From Mytilus edulis (lineage: Eukaryota > Mollusca > Bivalvia > Mytilida > Mytilidae), in assembly GCF_963676685.1 (NCBI RefSeq), contig NC_092347.1, positions 88,476,592 to 88,540,591 on the forward strand: a stretch of 64,000 nucleotides of DNA, given 5' to 3'. The notes beneath the pieces are model-generated. The model had not been told where the DNA came from, made no database searches, and was given only the letters and a program-made list of their open reading frames with translations. This document shows, in pieces, positions 37,015 through 49,800 of this stretch (the stretch's first letter is position 1; each line of letters opens with the position of its first letter). Position numbers and translations under genes: made by a program.

Positions 37015-37760
37015 CAGTTTTGTTTATGTTTTGATAATTTTTTCTTCATAAAATGTTCAAATTTTCAAATTTTCAGCATTTTTTAGGTAAAATTCTCAAA
37101 ATTCCGCACTTTGACCCCAAATCGTAATTTTTTAACCCAAAAAGGCAAAATTTTGAAAAATTTTATGAGGCTGTACAAATTCCTCACACTGAACGATGTC
37201 TATTCCAAGTGTTTTGTACATAAAACGACATTTTATGGGAAAAAAGTATACTAGTTTGGCTTCAATTCTTCCATATTCTTTCAAAAAAAATGTTCCCTCA
37301 TTTCAAATTCTCGTAAATTCCGTAAATTTCCTCTGATTTTGACACGATTTTCAACAAACAGAAACGCCATGTTTACACTTTCATCCCGGTATTCATCAAA
37401 GAAAGATAACTCATGTTTGCACTGTTTTAAGCGGGAAATATAAAAGAGGTATTCCGATCCTGGTAAAACAGGACTCATCGTCAGTTGTCTGAAGCATGAA
37501 TCCCGGTAAACCGGGACTCATCGGCGAAAGGGTTAATAGTCTATTGTCCGACTTGAAGGGATTAAAGGTGATATATTTTTTATGATCATAAGCGGTAATT
37601 AGATGAAAGTTCAAAATTTAGGACATGGGTTTGCCATATAGAAACGAGAAAAGTAACATCCTCATAATAATTATAGCGTCGCGGGAAGAAAATATAGTGT
37701 CGCCGAACCGCGACTCTAAAACGGCCTGGGGAGAACACTGATCATACATAGTTGGCAAAA
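37015..37760. repeat. Low-complexity and repeat-derived region
   Basis: T-rich sequence is followed by two copies of a CCCGGTAAACCGGGACTCAT-like motif (about 37457-37480 and 37499-37523, one diverged), then a CpG-rich tail (about 37676-37725). I see no gene. It looks like a decayed interspersed repeat. Confidence 0.4.
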
Positions 37761-37799
37761 AGTATCTCTGATTAAGCTACATTGTCAACTTTGGTACCA

Positions 37800-37997
37800 C
37801 TACTGAACATGCTTGTAACAGAAGGTGTTCAATTGATAGAGTTGTAGGCTTGCTGTTGGTAGCTGTCTCCATATGTTTGATCCAGTCATTTGGGCAACCA
37901 TAGTCAGCTTTGCATGAAGTGTAGTAAGCATTGTCTTGACCCTTGGTACTGGATCTGCACCATTTGAAATTAGATCTTCAGGCAGAGTTGAATTTGG
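37800..37997 (-). other. Possible isolated exon or relic, 65 codons
   Basis: On the minus strand an acceptor-like TATTTAG precedes an open frame PNSTLPEDLISNGADPVPRV and onward (KTMLTTLHAKLTMVAQMTGS) to a TAG at 37802-37800. It is less AT-rich than its surroundings and looks coding, but I do not recognise it and find no partner exon. A retroelement or retrogene relic is equally possible. Confidence 0.25.
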
Positions 37998-38290
37998 CTA
38001 AATACTTGGTCTTCTTTTATTGGCTCCTGGGGTACATGTATTTGGTGATAAAATACAGTTTGCATTTTGTCAAATTCTAAAATTTTAAAATAGTCCAAGA
38101 CAACTATACTTATATAGGTATTCCATTGGGTTGGATAGAAAACAAGCCATAAATATCATATTTGAGGTTGATTTCATTTGTCTTTGAGGTTCTGTAAATG
38201 TTACATGTTTTCAACAGCATCAAATAAATCGTTATTTATACAACTTGTACAATTAGTCAATTTAATCCTTTGTCAGTATTTCACCTTTAA

Positions 38291-38943
38291 GGGCATACGA
38301 TACAGTTTTGAGCCCGTATTTGAAGTTTGATGAAAATTTCCATTTACAAATGTATGCTATTTTTTGCCTGATTAAATCAAATATGTAATTAAAAAAAAGC
38401 ACCTTCATTTGCTACTTTTTGCATTAAATAAGGTCGAAATTTTGTATATACATGTACATTGTATTTGCTCAAAATTCAGATTTGTGGCCGTATTTTTCCT
38501 TTCGAAAGAAAAGAAAAGAAACTTTTTTGTTTTAAAAGATAAACATAAATTGTTTTTTGTTAAATAATTTGTAATTTCTGTATTCTATAGGTATCCTAAA
38601 AGTTTATGCATTTTTTATAAAGAAATACATGTAACTCGATATTATCAAATAGTCATGAATTGAGAAAAAAACGTCATTTTTTGCTGCATATTTATCAAAA
38701 TAAAAAAAATTCCACTATTTACAGTTTTATAAAATTTGGTCCACATAATCTCCCTGCAAAATGAAACAAAATGTCGGTTTAAAAAATAGGGGTCCATGCA
38801 CCTGTTTTCAAATTAAATCAGTTTGAATGATAAAAATCAGTCAAAAAATGCATCTCTTCCCGATATGTCATAGTTTGACGTCGCGAAAATAACATTTTAC
38901 GTTAGCAACGTCATTACCTCCCCGGTAACTGTATTGTATGCCC
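38291..38943. mobile_element. piggyBac-like MITE with TTAA target duplication
   Basis: GGGCATACGATACAGTT and its near-exact reverse complement form the ends and TTAA flanks both (38287-38290 and 38944-38947), the piggyBac signature. The 653 bp interior has no transposase. Confidence 0.82.
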
Positions 38944-39214
38944 TTAATCAACCAGGCTTTAGATAATCTATAACAATGCATCGCAAATTATTGATTATTG
39001 ACATCAAAGATAATCATAGCCATAGGAAAACACTCTGTCATAAATCAAACGTACAGTGTTCAATGACCGTAAATTTAATAACAAGTGTACTGTTGGATTA
39101 AATCATCATGAAATTGATTTAAATCCCTGAGGTCACGTTTTGACACATGTGTATTACTTCAACCTTAGAATGTAATTAAAATACTTTTGTTAGCCTTGGG
39201 GCCGTAAATTTAAT

Positions 39215-39369
39215 TCGAGACATCCGAAATTTCGACTCATCTAATTTCGACTCATCAGGAGTAGAAATACATGTATCTATATAGAACAAAGTTTGGGACC
39301 ACGGGAAAATTTCGACTCAATCAGAAATTTCGAGTCAACCGAGTTCGAGACAACGGGAGTCAACTGTAC
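39215..39369 (+). repeat. Terminus of a pogo/Tigger-like element
   Basis: Several AATTTCGACTCA units precede a terminal GGGAGTCAACTG followed by TA at the right. Reversed, this reads CAGTTGACTCCCGTTGTCTC, which resembles pogo/Tigger ends. The opposite terminus was not found. Confidence 0.5.
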
Positions 39370-39559
39370 CTATATTTTTATTACGAAATACACAAGAAAT
39401 TCTTTCAAAACCATCTATAACTAACAAGTTATTATCTTTAAACCAGGTCTCACTGAGCATGCTGAGAAATTAAATATTATAATCATTTATTAAGTTCAAA
39501 AGTCATTATCTTTGTAGACTGAAGTCAAATAATGAACATTCCAACATACATATTTTAAT

Positions 39560-40328
39560 TTACAAAATTGTTCTCTGGATTTGTCCTATGGCAAATATTC
39601 CTTCCCATTTACAAATATATATATATATACGGTCTTTCACAAAGTAAGCCTTAATGTCCCTTTCGCGTAAGTCCTTTAGAATCAGCAGTTTTTCTTTTCT
39701 TCGTTTCTGGATGTCCAAGGGTAATTGTTCTGAAATACCGAAACCTGTATCTTTTAGATTTTTTGCGCTTTTTTTCACCAAATCCGGGCTTTCAAAATTT
39801 GAAAACTTCGCTGGTTTTGGTTGAGTCTTCTCACCATGCTTTCCTAGAAGATAGGCCTCAGCAATAGATAACTTTGTGGCCACATTTTCTATTTTCAGAC
39901 TTTCATCGCAAAATTTGTTTATAATGTCTGTACATTGTTCACCTTCCGATTCTGGGATATTGTAAAATATTAAGTTATTCTGCATGGACCTCATTTGAAT
40001 GTGTATTAACTCGCTCTTCAGTTTGGTATTTTCCTTACGAATAACATCCAAGGTTTCCCCTATTCCATCTACAGAATGTATTCCACCTGATTTAATTTGC
40101 TTCAAAATCTTGTCAAGCTCAGTTTTAAATTCAGAAAAAAACAACTTTCTGTGTATCAAAATCGTTGCTTATAAGGTTGGAGCTTCTTTCTACCTGGTCC
40201 ATTCGATCGTCTATCGATTTGGCATTTTGTTCCAGTTTATTTACTTTAGAATTTATAGACATAACTACCGAGTAAATTTGTTCGAGCTTACCCAATTTAA
40301 TTTCAAAGCTATCCATTCTTCGGAACAT
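39560..40328 (-). pseudogene. LINE ORF1-like protein, frameshifted
   Basis: Read on the minus strand, the first part (40328-40131) starts MFRRMDSFEIKLGKLEQIYS and forms a coiled coil. The continuation (about 40159-39560) is in another frame, so there is a frameshift near 40,131-40,159. It has a further coiled coil (LDVIRKENTKLKSELIHIQM), the RRM-like core RSMQNNLIFYNIPESE, and a C-terminal LDIQKRRKEKLLILKDLRER stretch. This order is typical of non-LTR retrotransposon ORF1 proteins. No ORF2 follows, so the copy is dead. Confidence 0.75.
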
Positions 40329-40565
40329 TTAGTCAACCCAACCTGGCCTTTGTTCTGGAATGTGTTGGGCGAGAGGTAATGTGTGATGAACTTGGTGTAT
40401 ATGATACAACATCATACCGGGGTTACCGTTAGGTGTAGAGCAAAGATGTTGACTCTGGAAGTTTTAAGATGAAGAAACATGCCTTCAACAATTTTTGTCA
40501 TGTTAAGAAGCTATGGGCATACCAATCCCTAGTATAATATATATGGAGAAATTAGATATAGGAAG

Positions 40566-40720
40566 ATGTGGTGTGAGTGCCAATGAGACAACTCTCCATA
40601 CAAATAACAATTTAAAAAGTAAACCATTATAGGTTAAAGTACGGCCTTCAACACGGAGCCTTACCTCACACCGAACAACAAGCTATAAAGGGCCCCAAAA
40701 TTACTAGTGTAAAATCATAT
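40566..40720 (-). repeat. Inverted partial copy of dispersed repeat R1
   Basis: GATGTGGTGTGAGTGCCAAT and GAGACAACTCTCCATAC, then AAGTACGGCCTTCAACA, are the reverse complement of the 3' half of R1. It lies just upstream of the first recognised exon of the NHL-repeat gene. Confidence 0.75.
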
Positions 40721-40803
40721 ATGCTAAATCCTAGGCCTAAAGAATTATGACGGTTGAGAAATAAATACATGTTTATAGATTGAACTGAATATTTTTTCAG
40801 AAA

Positions 40804-43800
40804 ATGGATCATCCATTAGATATTGTCAGCGATCTTCAGCATTCTTTAATGAATTCCCATGGTCTGCTGAAGAAAATGAAAGCCATTTCCCGTCAGCTGA
40901 ATGCCTCCCATACTCTGCTGTTGATGAAACAGAGTACAAGTAACGAACAGCTGTCTGAGTATGTACAGGATATTAGAATGAAACTAGAAATATTTCATGA
41001 GGAAATGATGCATGAGTTAGCCAGTGCCTTCCAGGAAAAAACATCTTACCTCAATTCATGTTTAGTGCAGTTACAGCGAGAAGAGGCTACAGTAAAACAA
41101 CTGTGTTTGGAAACAGAAGGACTTCTAAAGAAAGTTGTCAAAACAGTTAATCCTGCACAGTTTCAGAGAGGGAAAACTCTCCTGGAAGCTTTTAAGTATG
41201 CTTAAAATTACCTTAGAAATGAATGATTCATTGTTAAATGTTTTAAATACTTGCATGCTTATACAAGTTACAAATGTATTCTTAACAGACAACTTATATG
41301 TTACCTTCTTGAACAACTTACACTAATAATATACTTGTATCATTCAAATCTTTAAAAAAAAAAAAAAAGTGTCTACTGATTTATAGATAGTAAGATATCA
41401 TCAGGTCTTAATGCAGATTTGTGAATATTATTAAAAATGAGCATATAACATACATGTGCATGTGATTCGTTGTGTATAAAAACTGCTAAAAAGGGATAAG
41501 GTAAACCTTCTTCAATGCAACAGGCTTTAAAAATTATCAACATGAGAAACAACTGTATAATCATAACTTTTATCATGAGTTGATATACAAAAAACAGAGA
41601 CCTCTCTTTGACAAAGAAAGTATGTTGTTGTTTCTGAGATATTTACATGATATAGTCAAAAAGCTTTTCTTAACCTTGATAAAAAATTAAATCTATGAAT
41701 TCAAGATTATAGATCTAAAAATATTCATAGTCTGGAGTTTGTACATGTACATTTGTACAGGTTCTATTAAATGTTAATGTTAAGTTCTTTAAATTTTAAA
41801 GTGCATTCTATGATGTACATTTTGTGCATGTAACTTAACTTTATGTTAAGCAACCATTGGGCTGCAATAACTTTTTATGTACACTGACAATTATTCAAAG
41901 TAACCAATGGGATACAATATCTTTTAGTGTTCATTGACAGATTCAATCTCTGTAGTTCTAATTATCAATTGACGCATCATTTTGAGAAATCTGCTTATTA
42001 GAATTTCATGTATCTCATTTCAGGATAATTTCTAAAGAAAATTCTGCCGACCTTGAACTGGAGGAAGATGTAATATGTTTAGACTTTGTACCTCAGAGAC
42101 CAGCTGATGACTACTCTAACTTTGGAAGTATTAGGATTAATCATGCTGACAACCTTGTTAAAGCAGACAACAATCAGAAAAACTTGAACCAAAATAGGGT
42201 GACACTGTCCAAGTCCAGTCAAACAGAAGTACTGTTTAAAGACTATTGTCCATTTTGTGGACGTACTTACAGTAAAGGCAAGAAAGATGTAGACAGCCAG
42301 ACTATGATAAGTTGTGTAGAGTGTGAAACACCATCCCCTGTACATGTGGATGGGAATGTTATTGCTAGTAAATCAGTAAATTCAACTGAACAGGTTTTAC
42401 AAAATAAATGTCCCGGTCAGGACATAGCTATAAACAGTGTTTTAAAAAATTTGGATAATAGAAAATTGTTGGAAACTGTTAATCCTAACATCTCTCCTTG
42501 TGTGAGGTTAGTACGTAACTTTCTAGAGGATGTTGGTTTGAGTAAGAGATCCACATCAGAGGAGAGTATTTCCTCATATCCTGAAGATTGTAAAAGTTCG
42601 CCTTCAAAACCGCTTAGGAAGGAGAAATTACCAGGGAAAGTTCAAATGAGAAAAACGGCTGGAAAGAAACTGAAAGATAAAAAGTTTGAAGAAGATTTTG
42701 TTTGGAATAGTAGTGATGATGAGATGGCGGAGGAAAGATCGTCCTTAAATGTCAAAAATCATGGAGACGGAAAAGTAGACAGTAAAAAACATCTAGGACA
42801 TGATACTGACAACCACACACAGAATTTATATGTGTAAGATAAAAAGACATTTCTTGCATTACTTTTTTATAGTATTTCTTGAGGTTGGAAATATGTACCC
42901 ATTTCCAAAATAATGCTCCATTTCCCGAATTAACACCTTTCATGTTAATTTAATCAATTTATTGTGCTTGATATAGATAACATTAGATCTGCTCATTGAA
43001 AAACATAGCTGCCTGGTAATACCAATTACATGTAACAATATTATAAGATTTATCAGACTTGTATTTTAACTTTTAAGAATGCTTGTATTTTTCCAGACCA
43101 CCTCAACCTCCTGGTATCGCAGAAATACCAAAGATGCCAGCTCTCCCTCTATCTGAGAAGGAGACACTGAAACAGAAGAAACCAATGTTAGCTGCTCGAA
43201 GTCTGTCTATGTTGACTGGTCTGATGACTACAGCCAAAGCTGAGAATGTCATACATGAGCCACATGTTAGTCATAAAGGTTGGTATGCTCATGTATGTAC
43301 GCTCATTTGAACTTAGGCATTCTTCTACAACAGTTTGTCATTACAATTCCTCTGAAACTACACAACAGAATTGCATGAAATTTTGTAGTTAATAAAATAA
43401 TATGTAGATATTGTATTGATGAGAAATTATTTTCAAATGACTTCTGGTAGTAAAAGAAACAAACCAACATAGACTAAATAGAATATAACCATATTTAAAA
43501 TAATAAGTCTATCTATCAACTTTTATATGTGTTTTGAAGAAGAATAAATAATCAGGTCATATATTTCACTTGAAAAGGTCGTTCGCACAAAATCTTCCCC
43601 TCAGCTGTCATAGCTGAGAGGGAGATCTCCCTCTTTGAAGGTTTCAGAGGTTGGCAGGTATGGAAGACAGTCTGAATAGTAATAGGTGCAGATGAAGATT
43701 TTAGGGAATGCAAATTTTTATTTTGCACTAATCTCGCATGGGACATTCATAGTGAATATTGCTTACAATGCTATTATTTTCATGCATTTTAGATTTTCCT

Positions 43801-46800
43801 GAAGATGCTGAAAATTCAGACTGGTGGCGAAAAACAACTGATACAGAAAATTTCCAGTCACATGTATCTCCAATTATAGAACCTAAATCTATTGAAAAAT
43901 GTCTACCATTTGGAGGAGGCCTAGGATCAGGGGACAGTAAAACAGAATATTGGTTGAACGACCAGTCAGACATGATGACCTCTAATTCTATTACAAGTAC
44001 ACCTAAAGGTCAAAAGAAAATTACTGAGTCAGTATATACAGATCAAAGTCTTATTGACGAAGAAGCAGAGGAATTTAGATTGAGACGCCCTTCCACCAAT
44101 ATAAAGATATCTCCCCGTCCAGTAACAGTTAAAACTGAAAAAGATGCAAATAACAATTTTAATGCTATCCCAATAAATTATAGAATGGCCAGTCTAGAAG
44201 GAAGTGGTGGACATCTTGACCATAAGAAGCAGAGTATTATACCATCACCTGTCAAATTTGAACCCGTACCATTACCTGTCAAATTTGAACCCCTACCATT
44301 ACCTATAAAATTTGAACCTGTACCATTACCTGTAAAATCAATGGTCAAGACTGAAAATCTTCAGACCAAAGATGACAGGACGGATGGGGATTCAAGCGGT
44401 ATAGCTGATTCTGGCTGGGAAGAAGATTCTGGAGTGTCTGATGGTAAAGATTCCGGAAAGTTCGGCAATAATTCGTTGGAAACCTCCCAAGACAAAGCTA
44501 CATTCATTAGGGGTGGAGAAATATGGACAGAAACTGTCCCCAAGGTTGTGACAACTGGGAAAAGTAACCCTGCTTACAGGTCAAATGTGGGGAGAGGTCA
44601 CAATGCAATGAACGACTGGTGTGAAACAGGCATAAATTCTAAAACAGGACAACATTATGTTCACAGCTTAAACAAGTTACAGGAAGCATATAGTTCAGGC
44701 GATGAGTGGTGTGAGACAGGGTCTGGTGCTAAAAGTAAACAAGTAACCAGTTTGTTAACAGGCAAAAAGGGGCATAACCCTAAAGACGATTGGGGTAGTT
44801 CAGTTACTGGTCCTTCAACAGGAATCAGTACAAGCAAAATTAACACCGGAGAACCAGATGAAGCAAAACTGAACAAACCTGAACCAGACACACTGAGTGT
44901 TAATCCTAGAGCTAGTACACCTAGTCCTGTTGCTAAATACATAGAGAAAATGTCAAAAGGTATATTATAAATATTTTTTTATGGCCCCGCCACTAAGTGG
45001 TCGGGACATATAGTTTTACCCTTGTCCGTCATTCCGCAACAAACCATTATAGGGAGTTTTTTTAAAAACCGCTTCAAATATTGGGCTGATATATGGAATA
45101 TAAGTTCTCCATGATGAGTTACAGATCCAGTTTAAGTTTCGTTCTGCTCCCCTAATTTTAGTCAAAATTACAGGCTTTGGACTTAGATAAATTTTGAAAA
45201 TCACAGTTATACAAACTTTTTTCTAAACGCTTTCAGATATTGGGATGATTTTTGGCATGTGAGTTAACCAAGATGAGTTACAGATCAAGTTTAAGTTTTG
45301 ATCTGCTCTGCTAATTTTTGATGAAATTACGGGCTTTAGACTTTGATAAATTATTGAAAATCACAGTTATACAGACTTTTTTTTCTAAATGCTTCCAGAT
45401 ATTGGGCTGATTTTTGGTTTGTGAGTTACTCATGATGAGTTACAGATCAGGTTTAAGTTTCCCTCCGCTCGGCTAATTTTTGCTGTAATTTTTATTGAAA
45501 TTGCAGATTTTTCAACTTTTGGAGACAGGGCCATTCGTGTCGCTGTGACACATCTAGTGTTAAATAAATGTAAGAATTTAATTTATGAATAAATATCAAA
45601 ATGTATTAAGGCTAAAAGACAGGCTTGTATTGTTGTAATTGTGGTTTTCCAACAATATTAATGTTCAGTAGTTATTGCTCATGTATGTGAAACTATAAAG
45701 TTTATAATGAACAAACCTGATTAACTCTGACACATGAATGTTTATTTGATATTATAGGTGTATCCAAGATTCTGCCTCCAATACCAGCCAAACTTATTGG
45801 AAAAATTGGTGGGAAAGACCAGGGTTTCCATTTCCCAATAGGTGTCACCACTTCAAGTAATGGGGATGTCATAGTGGCAGACACTGGAAATCACCTTGTT
45901 AAGATTTTCACGGCTGACGGCAAACTGAAATTGACCATCGGTACCACGGTAATTTAATTTATAACAAATTGTGGTTATGAGCAAAACAAATGATCAAAAT
46001 TTTCATCAGTTTTGAAAATGTAAATGAAATTCTTAATTTGCCTCTTTATATTGTTTTTCAATTTTGAATGTGCCTGTTTCCGTGGGTTTCGTGAATGTTT
46101 AAATGGAACGGCTTGTCCTGAACATGCAAAATATTTGCCACTGGATGTTAAGCAACCAACAATCAATCATAAATAGAACAGCCCTTCTATAAATCAGACT
46201 AAAAACAGTACTTTTCTGCATAACATTTTAGGTAATTTTGAAAAGCTATTTGTTTTAAGTAAGACCTCTCTGTGATATCTATCCAGGTTATTTAGCATAT
46301 TATATTATTTTTTTGCCAGCTGAAACCTGCCATGCAGAGACCATCAGCAGTGGTTGTAAATGAGAGAGATGAACTGTTTGTAAAGGATGATAAATGTATC
46401 AGAATGTTTGATTTAGAGCGAGGTGCTATAATTAGACAGATGGGTATTGGTCAGCTCTCTCAACCTTATGGTAAAATATGGTTAAATTTAGATATAAACA
46501 TGTTATAGTTAATAGACAGATGGTAATGGATAACACTCCCAGCCTTCTGGTATGGTATGATAAAATTCAAATATAACTTAAACAAATAGAAAACCACTTT
46601 CTCACCCATATGTTGAAGTATTGTCATATTCAGATATATAATTTATACTTGAAGAAAATTGGATTACTCTAATCCTTCATTAATATGCCTAAATGATAAA
46701 GAATTGTTAAATTCAGATATAAACATTCAATACTTAATTTGTTTAATTCAGATATAAACATTCAATACTTAATTTGTTTAATTCAGATATAAACATTCAA

Positions 46801-49800
46801 TACTTAATTTGAAATGGTTGGTACATAATTATGTACAAGATTTAATTCAAGATACGAAATTGTGAAGATGATCAAATGACATAGACCTCAGTGAAATCTA
46901 CAGGTCTTGTTTGGGTAACACTGTAATTTTCAATGCAACTCTTTATAAAAAAATTGTTGTATATAAAATGGTAATTTTCAACTTGAATTTCTATTCTTCA
47001 ATGTTATCAACTCTTTAATTTCAGGTCTGAGTATGACTCCTGACAAAAATCTGTTAACACTGGATGTTGATAAAAGAAACCCTAAAATAGTTATTTTCTC
47101 CCAGAAGGGAGAATTGGTTAACTCGTTTCCTTATGAGCCACTGCAGGGACGTATTCCGCAGACAAGGTGTAGATTTCTAGATGTTGGCCAGAGTACACTT
47201 GTTGTCAGTGATCTAGGTAAATAGCTACTGAAAAATCTGAACTAGAAGCACAACTAAAACATCATCAACAAAGCTCAAATTACCTAATCTTGGATCTGTT
47301 GCATTCAAACATACATGTACATGATACCCAGAAAAGCCTTTTTTTATTTGTCTGTCTCCAAAAACTTTAAATTAATTTCATAAATGGCATTTACACCATC
47401 TATTAACATATTTTATACCAGTTAACTGGCCTCAGAACACAATTATTCTTCCCCTTGGCTACAATTCATTTTTTAGTTAAAGTCAAATTGAATTAAAAAA
47501 TTTGCACCGCTACAAACATGAAATAAATTTAACTGCTTATAGACCATTATTATTCTAATAAACTATGCTTGTCCCAGAACAATCCGTCAGTGCTTTTTCT
47601 TTTGAGGGCCCTATTAGCATGCCCATGGTAGGATTTGAATCTTGAATAAATGACGAAGGCGGATTTCTACCCTACTTTCATTTTGGCCAAATCACTACTT
47701 TCACTTTCAACAATAATTTTTTATACGACCGCAAAATTTGAAAAAATTTTCGTCGTATATTGCTATCACGTAGGCGTCGTCGTCGTCGTCTGAATACTTT
47801 TAGTTTTCGATCTCTAACTTTAGTAAAAGTGAATAGAAATCTATGAAATTTTAACATAAGGTTTATGACCACAAAAGGAAGGTTGGGATTGATTTTGGGA
47901 GTTTTGGTCCCAACATTTTAGGAATAAGGGGCCAAAAAGGGCCCAAATAAGCATTTTCTTGGTTTTCGCACTATAACTTTAGTTTAAGTTAATAGAAATC
48001 TATGAAATTTTGACACAAGGTTTATGACCACAAAAGAAAGGTTGGGATTGATTTTGGGAGTTTTGGTTCCAACAGTTTAGGAATTAGGGGCAAAAAAAGG
48101 GCCCAAATAAGCATTATTCTTGGTTTTCGCACAATAACTTTAGTTTAAGTAAATAGAAATCTATGAAATTTAAACACAAGGTTTATGACCATAAAAGGAA
48201 GGTTGGTATTGATTTTGGGAGTTTTGGTCCCAACAGTTTAGGAATAAAGGGCCCAAAGGGTCCAAATTAAACTTTGTTTGATTTCATCAAAAATTGAATA
48301 ATTGGGGTTCTTTGGTATGCCGAATCTAACTGTGTATGCAGATTCTTAATTTTTGGTCCCGTTTTCAAATTGGTCTACATTAAGGTCCAAAGGGTCCAAA
48401 ATTAAACTTAGTTTGATTTTAACAAAAATTGAATCCTGGGGGTTGTTTGATATGCTGAATTTAGAAATGTACTTAGATTTTTAATTATTGGCCTAGTTTT
48501 CAAGTTGGTCCAAATGGGGGTCCAAAATTAAACTTTGTTTATCAAAAATTGAATAAATGGGTTCTTTGATATGCCAAATCTAACTGTGTATGTAGATTCT
48601 TAATTTTTGGTCCAGTTTTCAAATGGTCTACATTAAGGTCCAAAGGGTCCAAAATTAAACTAAGTTTGATTTTAACAAAAATTAAATTCTTGGGCTTATT
48701 TGATATGCTTTATCTAAATATGTACTTTGATTTTTGATTATGGGCCCAGTTTTCAAGTTGGTCCAAATCAGGATTCCATATCAAGTATTGTGCAATAGCA
48801 AGAAATTTTCAATTGCACAGTATTGCACAATAGCAAGAAATATCTAATTGCACAATATTGTGCAATAGCAATTAATTTTCAATTGGAGTTATCTTTCTTT
48901 GTATAGAATAGAAGTTGATAATATATGTTGGAAATTTGCCAGACATGACTATGATGTCATTTTCTATTTTTATCTGCCAATAACTTTATGTAAATAACTT
49001 CATTGGAAATTTGCCAATATAAAATGTTGCTGATGAAGCTTTTTTTCCTTATCTTATCTAAAATGTTTTTAGATAATGTATGTTGGACATTTGCCAGACA
49101 TGACTATGATGTCATTTTCTATTTTTATTTGCCAATAACTTTATGTAAATAACTTCATTGGAAATTTGCCAATATAAAATGTTGCTGATGAAGTTTTTTT
49201 TATTGTTTTATACAATAAACAATGTATATTCACTTTTACTACCAACCAATCTTTACCATTCAGTGATAACAAGCACTTTATTTTACATTTTAATATTTTA
49301 TGATGTATTTAAAAGAGTAGTTATTGTTGCAAACTCCATTAGAAATTTGAATTGATATCAGTTTTGGAAAAAGGGAAACGGGGATGTGAAAAAAAAGGGG
49401 GGGGGGGTTTAAATTTTTCTCATTTCAGATTTCATAAATAAAAAGAAAATTTCTTCAAACATTTTTTTGAGAGGATTAATATTCAACAGCATAGTGAATT
49501 GCTCAAAGGCAAAAAAAATATTTTAAGTTCATTAGACCACATTCATTCTGTGTCAGAAACCTATGCTGTGTCAACTATTTAATTTTAGATTTAAAAAGTT
49601 TGAAGAAGAAATCTTTAATTGATTTGTAAAATCTTGACATTTGTTTTGTGTAAAAAAAAACATGTAATGTCAAAAATTTGATCACAATCCAAATTCAGAG
49701 CTGTATCACGCTTGAATGTTTTGTCCATACTTGCCCCAACTGTTCAGGGTTCGACCTCTGCGGTCGTATAAAGCTGCGCCCTGCGGAGCACCTGGTTTCC

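Noticed and set aside
37495-37540. CCGATGAGTCCCGG hairpin on the minus strand, hammerhead-like
   Set aside because: The stem is followed by ATTC and not the required GAAA, so it is not a credible ribozyme.
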